A stretch of DNA of 5,258 bases from an uncultured Oscillospiraceae bacterium (lineage in GTDB: Bacteria; Bacillota; Clostridia; UBA1212; UBA1255). The stretch lies in NCBI GenBank assembly GCA_902462635.1, contig CABQCN010000125.1:1-5258 (forward strand). Direction: 5' to 3'. The notes beneath the pieces were generated by a model. The model was not told the origin of the DNA, searched no databases, and saw only the letters and a program-made list of their open reading frames with translations. Numbering within the stretch: position 1 is the first letter of the stretch; each line of letters starts with the position of its first letter. Both the position numbers and the translations under genes were made by a program. Below, one piece after another: positions 1 to 4,940 of the stretch.

Positions 1-1
1 G

Positions 2-409
2 AACGTACCGCGCAATATCGAAAACAGATTCGGCAGTATCGGCAAAACGGATCACAGTAATATAGAAGTAAATATCATTCGATGGAACAACGGACGGAAG
101 AAACTCGATATCAGAGTATGGTCCTCCGATGGAAAATGCCCGAAGAAAGGCGTGACGTTCAATCGGGAAGAATATTTCCAATTGATCCGTATACTGTCCG
201 GGATCGATCCCATGCTGATCGACTGCGGGAAAGCTTTTGCGAAAGAATCTGCGGAGCAGCAGCGGGAACAGGCAGCCGCAGCGGGAGATCAAATCAGCAG
301 CTATCAGGACGAGGTCAGAGGCGCGTTAGAGACTGCGGAAGAAGACGACTATGTGGAGCTGGATAAGACGGAACCAGAGGAGGATGCATCGTCCTCTGCC
401 GCTTCCTGA
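2..409 (+). CDS. PC4/YdbC-family ssDNA-binding protein, 5'-partial
   Basis: The frame is open from base 2 to the TGA at 407-409 (135 visible residues). There is no ATG before the recognisable domain, and the GTG at 152 falls inside it, so the true start lies upstream of the window. Visible residues 21-65 resemble the PC4 (transcriptional coactivator p15)/YdbC fold: a strand ending in RWNNGRKKLDIRVW (27-40), a turn SSDGK, then PKKGVTF (47-53) and a helix NREEYFQLIRIL (54-65). Proteins of this family bind single-stranded DNA or RNA as dimers and are thought to act in transcription or replication. After the domain comes a tail of about 70 residues: a Glu/Gln/Ala-rich helix-like stretch, then a strongly acidic part (AEEDDYVELDKTEPEED) ending in Ser/Ala. 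Bacterial PC4 proteins are usually only about 70-80 residues, so the tail is unusual. The family call rests on pattern memory, not a search; the exact role is unknown. The gene converges on the transporter at 448-1365. Confidence 0.6.
   Translation, partial: NVPRNIENRFGSIGKTDHSNIEVNIIRWNNGRKKLDIRVWSSDGKCPKKGVTFNREEYFQLIRILSGIDPMLIDCGKAFAKESAEQQREQAAAAGDQISSYQDEVRGALETAEEDDYVELDKTEPEEDASSSAAS
375..398. repeat. Near-perfect 24-bp palindrome inside the PC4-like gene
   Basis: Eleven of twelve symmetric base pairs match; only 382/391 (G opposite G) fails. The outer 7-bp arms are CAGAGGA (375-381) and TCCTCTG (392-398), and the centre is GATGCATC (383-390). In RNA it could form a 7-bp stem, a one-base mismatch and two more pairs closing a four-base loop. 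It encodes part of the acidic/serine tail (roughly PEEDASSSA). It has no T-run behind it, so it is not a simple terminator. The function is unknown and it may be chance. Confidence 0.5.
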
Positions 410-439
410 ACGTCCTGCAGACAAACGACCATAACACAC

Positions 440-467
440 AAGCCGGCTTATTTTTTTACGCCGGCTT
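440..467 (+). terminator. Hairpin between convergent genes, probable terminator
   Basis: The arms AAGCCGGC (440-447) and GCCGGCTT (460-467) give an 8-bp stem with six consecutive GC pairs around a 12-base T-rich loop. On the plus strand it is followed by TCTTT, fitting a modest intrinsic terminator for the PC4-like gene 31 bases after its stop. On the minus strand the downstream U-content is poorer, so termination of the transporter is less certain. The transporter's stop codon (448-450) lies in the loop and its last codons form one arm. Confidence 0.6.
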
Positions 468-1365
468 TCTTTGCTCCCTGATAGCCGAATTTTGTTTCGG
501 ACATGATGACGGAGATTAATATCAACGCGAAACCGATGAGTACCTTTGCCGTCAGTTTCTCGTCGCCCAATATCACGGAAAAAACAACGCCGAAGATCGC
601 CTCCATGGAAAGCACGATCGACGCTACCGTGGCGCGGATATATTTTAACCCCATTGTCTGCAGATAAAAACAAATCATAGAACAGCCGACGCTTAAGAAA
701 ACCAGGACGCCGATGATATAGAAGAGCGAGACCTCGCCTGCGGCAAGCCCGTGAAATACCAATTTCCCTTCCGTAAGGGGTGCGAAAATCCATCCAAGCA
801 CTCCGGCCGTCGCCAGTTGGAGAAACGTCATGAGAGAGACGTCGTGTTCTTTCGTATAAACAGAGAGCATTAAAATATGGACTGCAAAGGTCAGTCCGCA
901 CAATATCGTCAGAAAATCTCCCTTGTTGACGGAGGAAACGCCATTTCCCAGCGTAATGAAACCGATTCCGGCCATGGCAAGCGCCGCTGCGGAAAAGGTG
1001 AAAAAATCAGGCCTCTTTTTTGCATATATCCAATATAAGAACGGCACGATTATCACATACGTAGTCGTTAAAAATGCGTTGTTGCCGGCTGTTGTGTATT
1101 TCACCCCATACGTCTGCAGCACATAACTGACAAACAACGCAATCCCGATCAGCACGCCGCATTTCAGATCCTGCAATGTCATACGGCGTATTTTTTTGTA
1201 TAAAAAAGGGATCATGAGTACAGACGCGATCGTAAAACGAAATGCGATCATATAAACAGGTGTAATGACCTGTACGGCGTCTTTGCATACGACAAAAGAA
1301 AACCCCCATAATACTGTTGCAAATACCAGCCCCGGAAGGGCCAGCGCTTTTTTGATGTTTTTCAT
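448..1365 (-). CDS. EamA/DMT-superfamily membrane transporter
   Basis: A 305-residue, very hydrophobic protein with about ten predicted membrane helices arranged as two EamA repeats (first roughly residues 8-140, second roughly 146-288). The opening helix carries the typical LWGFSFVVCK motif (19-28). The last repeat has RATVASIVLSMEAIFGVVF (244-262), then GDEKLTAKVLIGFALIL (267-283), the usual closing pattern of the family. The C-terminus is short, basic and presumably cytoplasmic. Members of the drug/metabolite transporter superfamily export or exchange metabolites, amino acids or drugs across the inner membrane; the substrate cannot be read from the sequence. The ATG at 1363-1365 is chosen because AGGAAAGG lies upstream (1378-1385, a rather long 12-base gap). 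The upstream in-frame GTG at 1435-1437 has no ribosome binding site, would add a charged non-family leader, and overlaps the likely promoter. The gene is transcribed alone and divergently from gpmI. Confidence 0.88.
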   Translation of the reverse strand: MKNIKKALALPGLVFATVLWGFSFVVCKDAVQVITPVYMIAFRFTIASVLMIPFLYKKIRRMTLQDLKCGVLIGIALFVSYVLQTYGVKYTTAGNNAFLTTTYVIIVPFLYWIYAKKRPDFFTFSAAALAMAGIGFITLGNGVSSVNKGDFLTILCGLTFAVHILMLSVYTKEHDVSLMTFLQLATAGVLGWIFAPLTEGKLVFHGLAAGEVSLFYIIGVLVFLSVGCSMICFYLQTMGLKYIRATVASIVLSMEAIFGVVFSVILGDEKLTAKVLIGFALILISVIMSETKFGYQGAKKAGVKK

Positions 1366-1377
1366 ACGGTGAACCAA

Positions 1378-1385
1378 CCTTTCCT
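1378..1385 (-). promoter_or_regulatory. Ribosome binding site of the transporter gene
   Basis: AGGAAAGG on the minus strand, 12 bases before the ATG at 1365. The spacing is longer than usual, but no better site exists for any other start, so it supports the shorter 305-residue protein over the 329-residue version. Confidence 0.5.
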
Positions 1386-1408
1386 GCCCGGGAAGCGCAA
1401 GCCGGATT

Positions 1409-1437
1409 ATTTTAACATAAACCACGCGGAAAAGCAC
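1409..1437 (-). promoter_or_regulatory. Candidate promoter for the transporter gene
   Basis: On the minus strand TAAAAT (1409-1414) matches the -10 box at 5 of 6 positions and is preceded by TG one base away (1416-1417), the extended -10 form. Seventeen bases upstream, GTGCTT (1432-1437) is a poor -35, which the extended -10 could offset. The predicted transcript would begin near 1402, giving a leader of about 37 bases that holds the ribosome binding site. This is inferred from sequence match only. Confidence 0.4.
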
Positions 1438-1448
1438 GATTTATTACA

Positions 1449-1477
1449 TTGATTTTTTTTACTGTTTTTAGTAGAAT
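1449..1477 (+). promoter_or_regulatory. Sigma-A-type promoter for gpmI
   Basis: TTGATT (1449-1454, 4 of 6 to the -35 consensus) and TAGAAT (1472-1477, 5 of 6 to the -10 consensus) are separated by exactly 17 bases, mostly T. Transcription would start near 1484, about 30 bases before the gpmI ATG. It sits back to back with the candidate transporter promoter; the two -35 boxes are 11 bases apart, so a single regulator could affect both. Confidence 0.65.
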
Positions 1478-1513
1478 ATATAAGATAAAAATTAGATTTA
1501 CGGAGGATGGATT

Positions 1514-3130
1514 ATGTTTGCATATAAAGGACCGGTAGTTACGATCGTGATGGATGGCGTAGGCCTGCGGAGCAGCGAGGAAGGAAACGCCGTAAAGCTC
1601 GCGTATACGCCGGTATTGGATCAGCTGTATCAAAATTATAAATATACTTCTCTGAAAGCGCACGGTACCGCGGTAGGCCTGCCTTCCGACGACGATATGG
1701 GCAATTCCGAAGTAGGGCATAATGCGATCGGCGCGGGAGCGGTTTACAGTCAGGGAGCAAAGCTCGTAAACGAATCGATCGCATCCGGTAAAATGTTCCA
1801 GGCAAAGGGATGGACGGAAATTATCGAAAATGTACGGCAAAACCGGTCGGCATTGCATTTTATCGGACTTTTCTCCGATGGAAACGTTCATTCACATATC
1901 GACCATTTAAAAGCAATGATCAGGGAAGCAAAAAAGGAAGGCGTGCGGACGGTGCGCGTTCATATTTTACTCGACGGACGGGACGTGGGAGAAACCTCGG
2001 CCCTGGAGTATGTGATGCCGTTCGAAGCATATCTGGAGGAGCTGCGCAGTGATACGTTCGATGTCAAGATCGCAAGCGGCGGCGGCAGAATGAATATCAC
2101 GATGGACCGTTACGAAGCGGACTGGTCCATGGTAGAACGCGGCTGGAATACGCATGTGCTGGGAGAAGGGCGCCGGTTCCCCTCCGCGGAGAAAGCGATC
2201 GAGACATACCGCGAAGAAAGCGGCTGCATCGACCAAGACCTGCCTCCGTTTGTGATCGCGGATGAGAACGGTCCGGTCGGTACGATCCGGGATGGGGATT
2301 CCGTCATCTTTTTTAATTTCCGAGGCGATCGCGCACTGGAAATCAGCCGTGCGTTCGAAGACGCTTCTCTGAATACATTCAACCGGAAATTTCTGCCGAA
2401 AGTCTGTTACGCGGGAATGCTGCAATACGACGGCGACCTGAATATTCCTTCCCGTTTTCTGGTAGAACCGCCCGCAATCCATAATACGATGGGGGAGCTG
2501 CTGGCCAAAAACGGAATTTCACAGCTGGCGATTGCAGAAACGCAGAAATTCGGGCATGTTACCTATTTTTGGAACGGAAACAAAAGCGGAAAGTTCGATG
2601 ATAAACTGGAAACTTACATTGAAATCAAATCGGATGTAATACCGTTCGAACAAAGGCCCTGGATGAAAGCTGCCGAGGTCACGGACGCTTTGATAGAGGC
2701 GCTTCAGACCGGAAATTATAAATATGCGCGGGTGAATTTCGCCAATGGCGATATGGTTGGGCATACCGGCAATATGGCGGCCGCCAGAATCGCAGTGGAG
2801 ACGGTGGATTTATGCCTCTCCAGAATTCTTCCCGTAATCGACGCGCTTGGCGGTATGGCGATCATCACTGCGGACCACGGAAATGCCGATGAAATGTATG
2901 AGACCAAAAAAGGTAAAATCGTCTGTAACGCCGCAGGAAAGCCGAAAGCCAAAACGGCCCATACGCTGAATCCCGTTCCGTGTATTTTTTATGACAATAC
3001 GGAAAACCGTGATAAATATAAAGTCAAGGAGAACCGTTTCGGCCTTTCCAATATTGCCGCGACCACTGCGTTCCTGCTGGATTTGGACAAACCGGATTGC
3101 TGGGATGACAGTATTCTTGAGATAAAATAG
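1514..3130 (+). CDS. gpmI: 2,3-bisphosphoglycerate-independent phosphoglycerate mutase
   Basis: This cytoplasmic enzyme interconverts 3-phosphoglycerate and 2-phosphoglycerate in glycolysis and gluconeogenesis through a phosphoserine intermediate, using two divalent metals (typically Mn2+). The 538-residue protein is complete. The alkaline-phosphatase-like domain is split around the inserted phosphotransferase domain. Expected metal and catalytic residues are visible: D14 (VMDGVG), nucleophile S65 in MGNSEVGHNAIGAG (62-75), D413 and H417 in NGDMVGH, D454/H455 in TADHGNADEM, and H483 in TAHTLNPVP. Substrate-binding motifs are SDGNVHSH (121-128), DGRD (154-157), GGRM plus MDRY (190-200), NFRGDRA (268-274) and TQKFGHVTYFWNG (343-355). 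The FRGDRA form and the extra residues between H455 and H483 fit the longer variant of the family (about 540-550 residues rather than about 510). GGAGG at 1502-1506, 7 bases before the ATG, fixes the start. It has its own promoter and stands apart from other glycolytic genes. Confidence 0.97.
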   Translation: MFAYKGPVVTIVMDGVGLRSSEEGNAVKLAYTPVLDQLYQNYKYTSLKAHGTAVGLPSDDDMGNSEVGHNAIGAGAVYSQGAKLVNESIASGKMFQAKGWTEIIENVRQNRSALHFIGLFSDGNVHSHIDHLKAMIREAKKEGVRTVRVHILLDGRDVGETSALEYVMPFEAYLEELRSDTFDVKIASGGGRMNITMDRYEADWSMVERGWNTHVLGEGRRFPSAEKAIETYREESGCIDQDLPPFVIADENGPVGTIRDGDSVIFFNFRGDRALEISRAFEDASLNTFNRKFLPKVCYAGMLQYDGDLNIPSRFLVEPPAIHNTMGELLAKNGISQLAIAETQKFGHVTYFWNGNKSGKFDDKLETYIEIKSDVIPFEQRPWMKAAEVTDALIEALQTGNYKYARVNFANGDMVGHTGNMAAARIAVETVDLCLSRILPVIDALGGMAIITADHGNADEMYETKKGKIVCNAAGKPKAKTAHTLNPVPCIFYDNTENRDKYKVKENRFGLSNIAATTAFLLDLDKPDCWDDSILEIK

Positions 3131-3138
3131 ATCATTCC

Positions 3139-3167
3139 TTGAAGTTTTACGCAAATTCGTGTAAAAT
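3139..3167 (+). promoter_or_regulatory. Sigma-A-type promoter for the asp23-amaP-nusB-xseA operon
   Basis: TTGAAG (3139-3144, 4 of 6 to the -35 consensus) and TAAAAT (3162-3167, 5 of 6 to the -10 consensus) have a 17-base spacer. The transcript would start near 3174, leaving about 20 bases before the asp23-like ATG. The site begins 8 bases after the gpmI stop. No SigB-like (GTTT...GGG) pair was recognised here, unlike the staphylococcal asp23 promoter. Confidence 0.65.
3145..3166. repeat. Inverted repeat overlapping the asp23 operon promoter
   Basis: TTTTACGC (3145-3152) pairs with GTGTAAAA (3159-3166): seven Watson-Crick pairs plus one G-T, around a 6-base centre AAATTC. It covers the promoter spacer and most of the -10 box. 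It is AT-rich with no following T-run, so a terminator role for gpmI is unlikely. A binding site for a dimeric regulator is possible but unproven. Confidence 0.4.
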
Positions 3168-3180
3168 GGCACCGTGTGTT

Positions 3181-3186
3181 GGGAGG
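3181..3186 (+). promoter_or_regulatory. Ribosome binding site that sets the asp23-like start
   Basis: GGGAGG lies 7 bases before the ATG at 3194. It falls inside the longer reading that would begin at the GTG at 3176, which has no ribosome binding site of its own. The ATG at 3194 is therefore preferred. Confidence 0.8.
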
Positions 3187-3193
3187 TTGTCTG

Positions 3194-3676
3194 ATGCTGG
3201 ACGACAATAAAAATCACGAAGATACGGAACAGAAAATACCGCAGCCGGAAGACGACGTACAGAGTACGCAGGATGTGGAAGACGATATGTCCGATATCTT
3301 CGAAGACAGCGATAATATGATGATAACCGATGAGGCGATCGCCGTTATGGCGGGCGTCGCCGCTTCGGAAGTCAAAGGCGTCGCCAGCATGAGCGGCGGA
3401 TTCGCCGGCGGGATCGCAGAGGTATTCGGCCGCAGAAACCTTTCCAAAGGCGTAAAAGTCGTTACGAAAAATGACGTGACGACAGTCGATTTATATGTCG
3501 TCGTCAAATACGGTTACCGAATCCCGGATCTGGCGTATGAAATACAGGAAAATGTAAAGGACACGATAGAATCCTTGTCCGGCATTTCCGTCGACGCGGT
3601 AAATATCCATATACAAGGCGTGGATTACAGCGAGAGCGACAACATAAAAAATGAAAGCGAGAGTGATAAGGAATGA
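3194..3676 (+). CDS. Asp23/Gls24-family envelope stress response protein
   Basis: A 160-residue soluble protein of the Asp23/Gls24 (DUF322) family. In Staphylococcus aureus, Asp23 is an abundant protein held at the membrane by AmaP and linked to cell-envelope stress. The family domain spans about residues 42-144: MITDEAIAVMAGVAASEVKG (43-62), a Gly-rich MSGGFAGGI stretch, then VKVVTKNDVTTVDLYVVVKYG (from residue 87), IPDLAYEIQENVKDTIES (110-127) and VDAVNIHIQGV (133-143). It is preceded by an acidic, probably disordered leader (16 Asp/Glu among the first 40 residues) and followed by a Ser/Glu/Asp tail. There is no signal peptide or membrane segment, so it should be cytoplasmic. It is the first gene of the operon and its last four bases (ATGA) overlap the amaP start, so translation of the two is probably coupled. 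Family and neighbours agree; the physiological role in this organism is inferred. Confidence 0.93.
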   Translation: MLDDNKNHEDTEQKIPQPEDDVQSTQDVEDDMSDIFEDSDNMMITDEAIAVMAGVAASEVKGVASMSGGFAGGIAEVFGRRNLSKGVKVVTKNDVTTVDLYVVVKYGYRIPDLAYEIQENVKDTIESLSGISVDAVNIHIQGVDYSESDNIKNESESDKE

Positions 3677-4221
3677 ATATATTTTACAGGATACTGGTCG
3701 CTATGTACGCGTTTATATCGACCATTCTCTGTGGAATCATAATGCTTTCCCCGTTTTCGGATAAGAAGATCATGGCGGCGGTACTGGATTATATCGATGT
3801 GACGTTTTACCGATCCAATCAATACGACGCGATGCTTTTTGTATTCGGAATCGTTTTCCTGGCTTTGAATATCGCCGTATTGACATCGGGGATCAAGGGA
3901 AAACGTTCGAACAGTTATTATTGCACGAACAATGAAACGGGCATTATCCGAATTTCCGCAAATTCTATTGAAAATATCGCTCTTGGTCTTTCCAAACGGT
4001 TCAATGGGGTAAAGGATGCGAAATCAAAAGTAAAATTCACGAAGCGCGGCGTAGAAATCAGTGTGAGGCTGTCCGTATTTCCGGATGTGCATGTACCGAA
4101 TCTATGCAAAAGCGTGCAGGAGCGGATCAAAGAATCCGTGGAAAGTACGATGGAAATCGCAGTCGCTTTGGTCGACGTAAGCGTAGACGGCGTATATGCC
4201 GCCACAAAAGCGGAGGAGTAA
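3673..4221 (+). CDS. amaP: Alkaline shock response membrane anchor protein AmaP
   Basis: A 182-residue protein with two membrane helices near the N-terminus (about residues 5-26 and 53-73) and a cytoplasmic C-terminal domain. AmaP in S. aureus anchors Asp23 at the membrane, and gene order supports the same role here. The C-terminal part (about 90-174) looks like an Asp23 domain: IIRISANSIENIALGLSKRF, VKFTKRGVEISVRLSVF, then VPNLCKSVQERIKESVES and VALVDVSVDGV line up in order with the corresponding segments of the upstream protein. The start overlaps the asp23-like stop as ATGA. An AAGGA lies too close to be a normal ribosome binding site, and GAGAG at 3659-3663 is weak, which suggests translation depends on ribosomes finishing the upstream gene. 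A short gap of 3 bases leads to the next gene. Confidence 0.9.
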   Translation: MNIFYRILVAMYAFISTILCGIIMLSPFSDKKIMAAVLDYIDVTFYRSNQYDAMLFVFGIVFLALNIAVLTSGIKGKRSNSYYCTNNETGIIRISANSIENIALGLSKRFNGVKDAKSKVKFTKRGVEISVRLSVFPDVHVPNLCKSVQERIKESVESTMEIAVALVDVSVDGVYAATKAEE

Positions 4222-4224
4222 GAG

Positions 4225-4452
4225 ATGTTAAGAAGAATATACAAATTTTACAGACAGCATTTTTACGCAATCAACGGCGCTCTCATCGGATTGGTAATCG
4301 GCTTTTCTTTTGTAAAGCTCGGAATCCTTCAGACGCTTTTTATGGCGTTCTGCGTTACGGCCGGATATTTGCTGGGAAAGCAGCTGCAGAAGGACAAAAT
4401 GTTTTTAAAAAATCTTCTGGATAAAATCCTTCCGCCGGGATCTTACAGATAA
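4225..4452 (+). CDS. DUF2273 family small membrane protein
   Basis: A 75-residue protein with a basic N-terminus (MLRRIYKFYRQHF), two closely spaced hydrophobic helices (about residues 15-30 and 34-51) separated by the short KLG turn, and a basic cytoplasmic tail ending LPPGSYR. The pattern GALIGLVIGFSFVKLGILQT (18-37) followed by GYLLGK (47-52) fits DUF2273, a family found beside Asp23 and AmaP in Gram-positive bacteria, including the S. aureus asp23 locus. Its biochemical role is unknown; a part in the membrane-anchored Asp23 complex is a reasonable inference. GGAGG at 4212-4216, inside the end of amaP, is 8 bases before the ATG. Only 26 bases, with no hairpin, separate it from nusB, so they are likely cotranscribed. 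Confidence 0.85.
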   Translation: MLRRIYKFYRQHFYAINGALIGLVIGFSFVKLGILQTLFMAFCVTAGYLLGKQLQKDKMFLKNLLDKILPPGSYR

Positions 4453-4478
4453 TAAAATAACTTTAGGGAGTAAAAAAC

Positions 4479-4940
4479 ATGAGCAGACGCGATTCGAGAG
4501 AAGCGGCAGTCAAAATAATTTTTCAAAATATGTTTACCGATCAAAGGCTGAATGCCGCGGGCGGCGACGGCGCGGCCGATTTCTGCGGGCCGGATTGCGC
4601 GCAGATGATCGAAACGTATCTTGAGAGTACGCCGGAAGAAGAATGCGGCGAAGTGGATAAAATATACATTCATAACATTTTAGAGGGCGTCATCAAAGAA
4701 GTTCCCGCGATCGACCGGCATATTATAAAAAATTCAAAAGACTGGACCATTGACAGAATGTCGCGAATCGATCTTGCGATCATGCGGGTGGCGATTTATG
4801 AAATATTATACCGGGAGGATATCCCGGCGAGTGTTTCGATCAATGAAGCCGTGGAGCTTGCCAAAAAATACAGCCATGAAGATGCAGGCAGTTTTATCAA
4901 CGGTATTCTCGGGAGTATATACAGTGAATCAAACGCCTGA
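4479..4940 (+). CDS. nusB: Transcription antitermination factor NusB
   Basis: A 153-residue all-helical RNA-binding protein. NusB joins NusE (ribosomal protein S10) at boxA RNA to prevent early termination in rRNA operons. Family marks: an N-terminal SRRDSREAAVKIIFQNMF (2-19), DWTIDRMSRIDLAIMRVAIYE (from residue 88), and the signature INEAVELAKKYSHEDAGSFINGILGS (from residue 121). Family members are usually about 130-150 residues; the extra length lies between the first and second helices (residues 25-41), a Gly/Ala-rich loop with two cysteines (CGPDC, 36-40) encoded by unusually GC-rich DNA. AGGGAG at 4465-4470, 8 bases before the ATG, fixes the start. The 3' end overlaps xseA by 17 bases. 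Placement before xseA is common in Gram-positive bacteria. Confidence 0.96.
   Translation: MSRRDSREAAVKIIFQNMFTDQRLNAAGGDGAADFCGPDCAQMIETYLESTPEEECGEVDKIYIHNILEGVIKEVPAIDRHIIKNSKDWTIDRMSRIDLAIMRVAIYEILYREDIPASVSINEAVELAKKYSHEDAGSFINGILGSIYSESNA
4911..4915 (+). promoter_or_regulatory. Ribosome binding site for the xseA GTG start
   Basis: GGGAG lies inside the end of nusB, 8 bases before the GTG at 4924. It supports a GTG start and the 17-base overlap between nusB and xseA. Confidence 0.65.

Noticed and set aside
82..366. 94-residue plus-strand frame with an ATG at 82
   Set aside because: It overlaps the PC4-like gene in another frame, has a skewed Arg/Gly-rich composition and resembles no family.
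152..409. Complete 85-residue gene starting at the GTG at 152
   Set aside because: The frame is open to the window start and the PC4-like domain begins well before this codon, so the GTG is internal.
1435..1437. Upstream GTG start giving a 329-residue transporter
   Set aside because: It has no ribosome binding site, adds 24 residues not typical of the family, and overlaps the likely promoter.
1460..1473. TACT...AGTA half-sites in the gpmI promoter spacer as an operator
   Set aside because: The arms are only four bases and outward pairing breaks immediately; too short to separate from chance.
3145..3166. Inverted repeat as an intrinsic terminator of gpmI
   Set aside because: The stem is AT-rich with one G-T pair and has no following T-run; it coincides with a good promoter instead.
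3176..3193. GTG start extending the asp23-like protein by six residues
   Set aside because: The ribosome binding site GGGAGG would lie inside the coding sequence; the ATG at 3194 is correctly spaced from it.
2324..3342. Recurrent GCGATC/GCGATCGC words across the window
   Set aside because: They are explained by frequent Ala-Ile codon pairs (GCG ATC) and show no regular spacing.
3631..3672. Short repeated GAGAGYGA units at the end of the asp23-like gene
   Set aside because: They simply encode the repetitive Ser-Glu-Ser-Asp tail; only two imperfect units occur.
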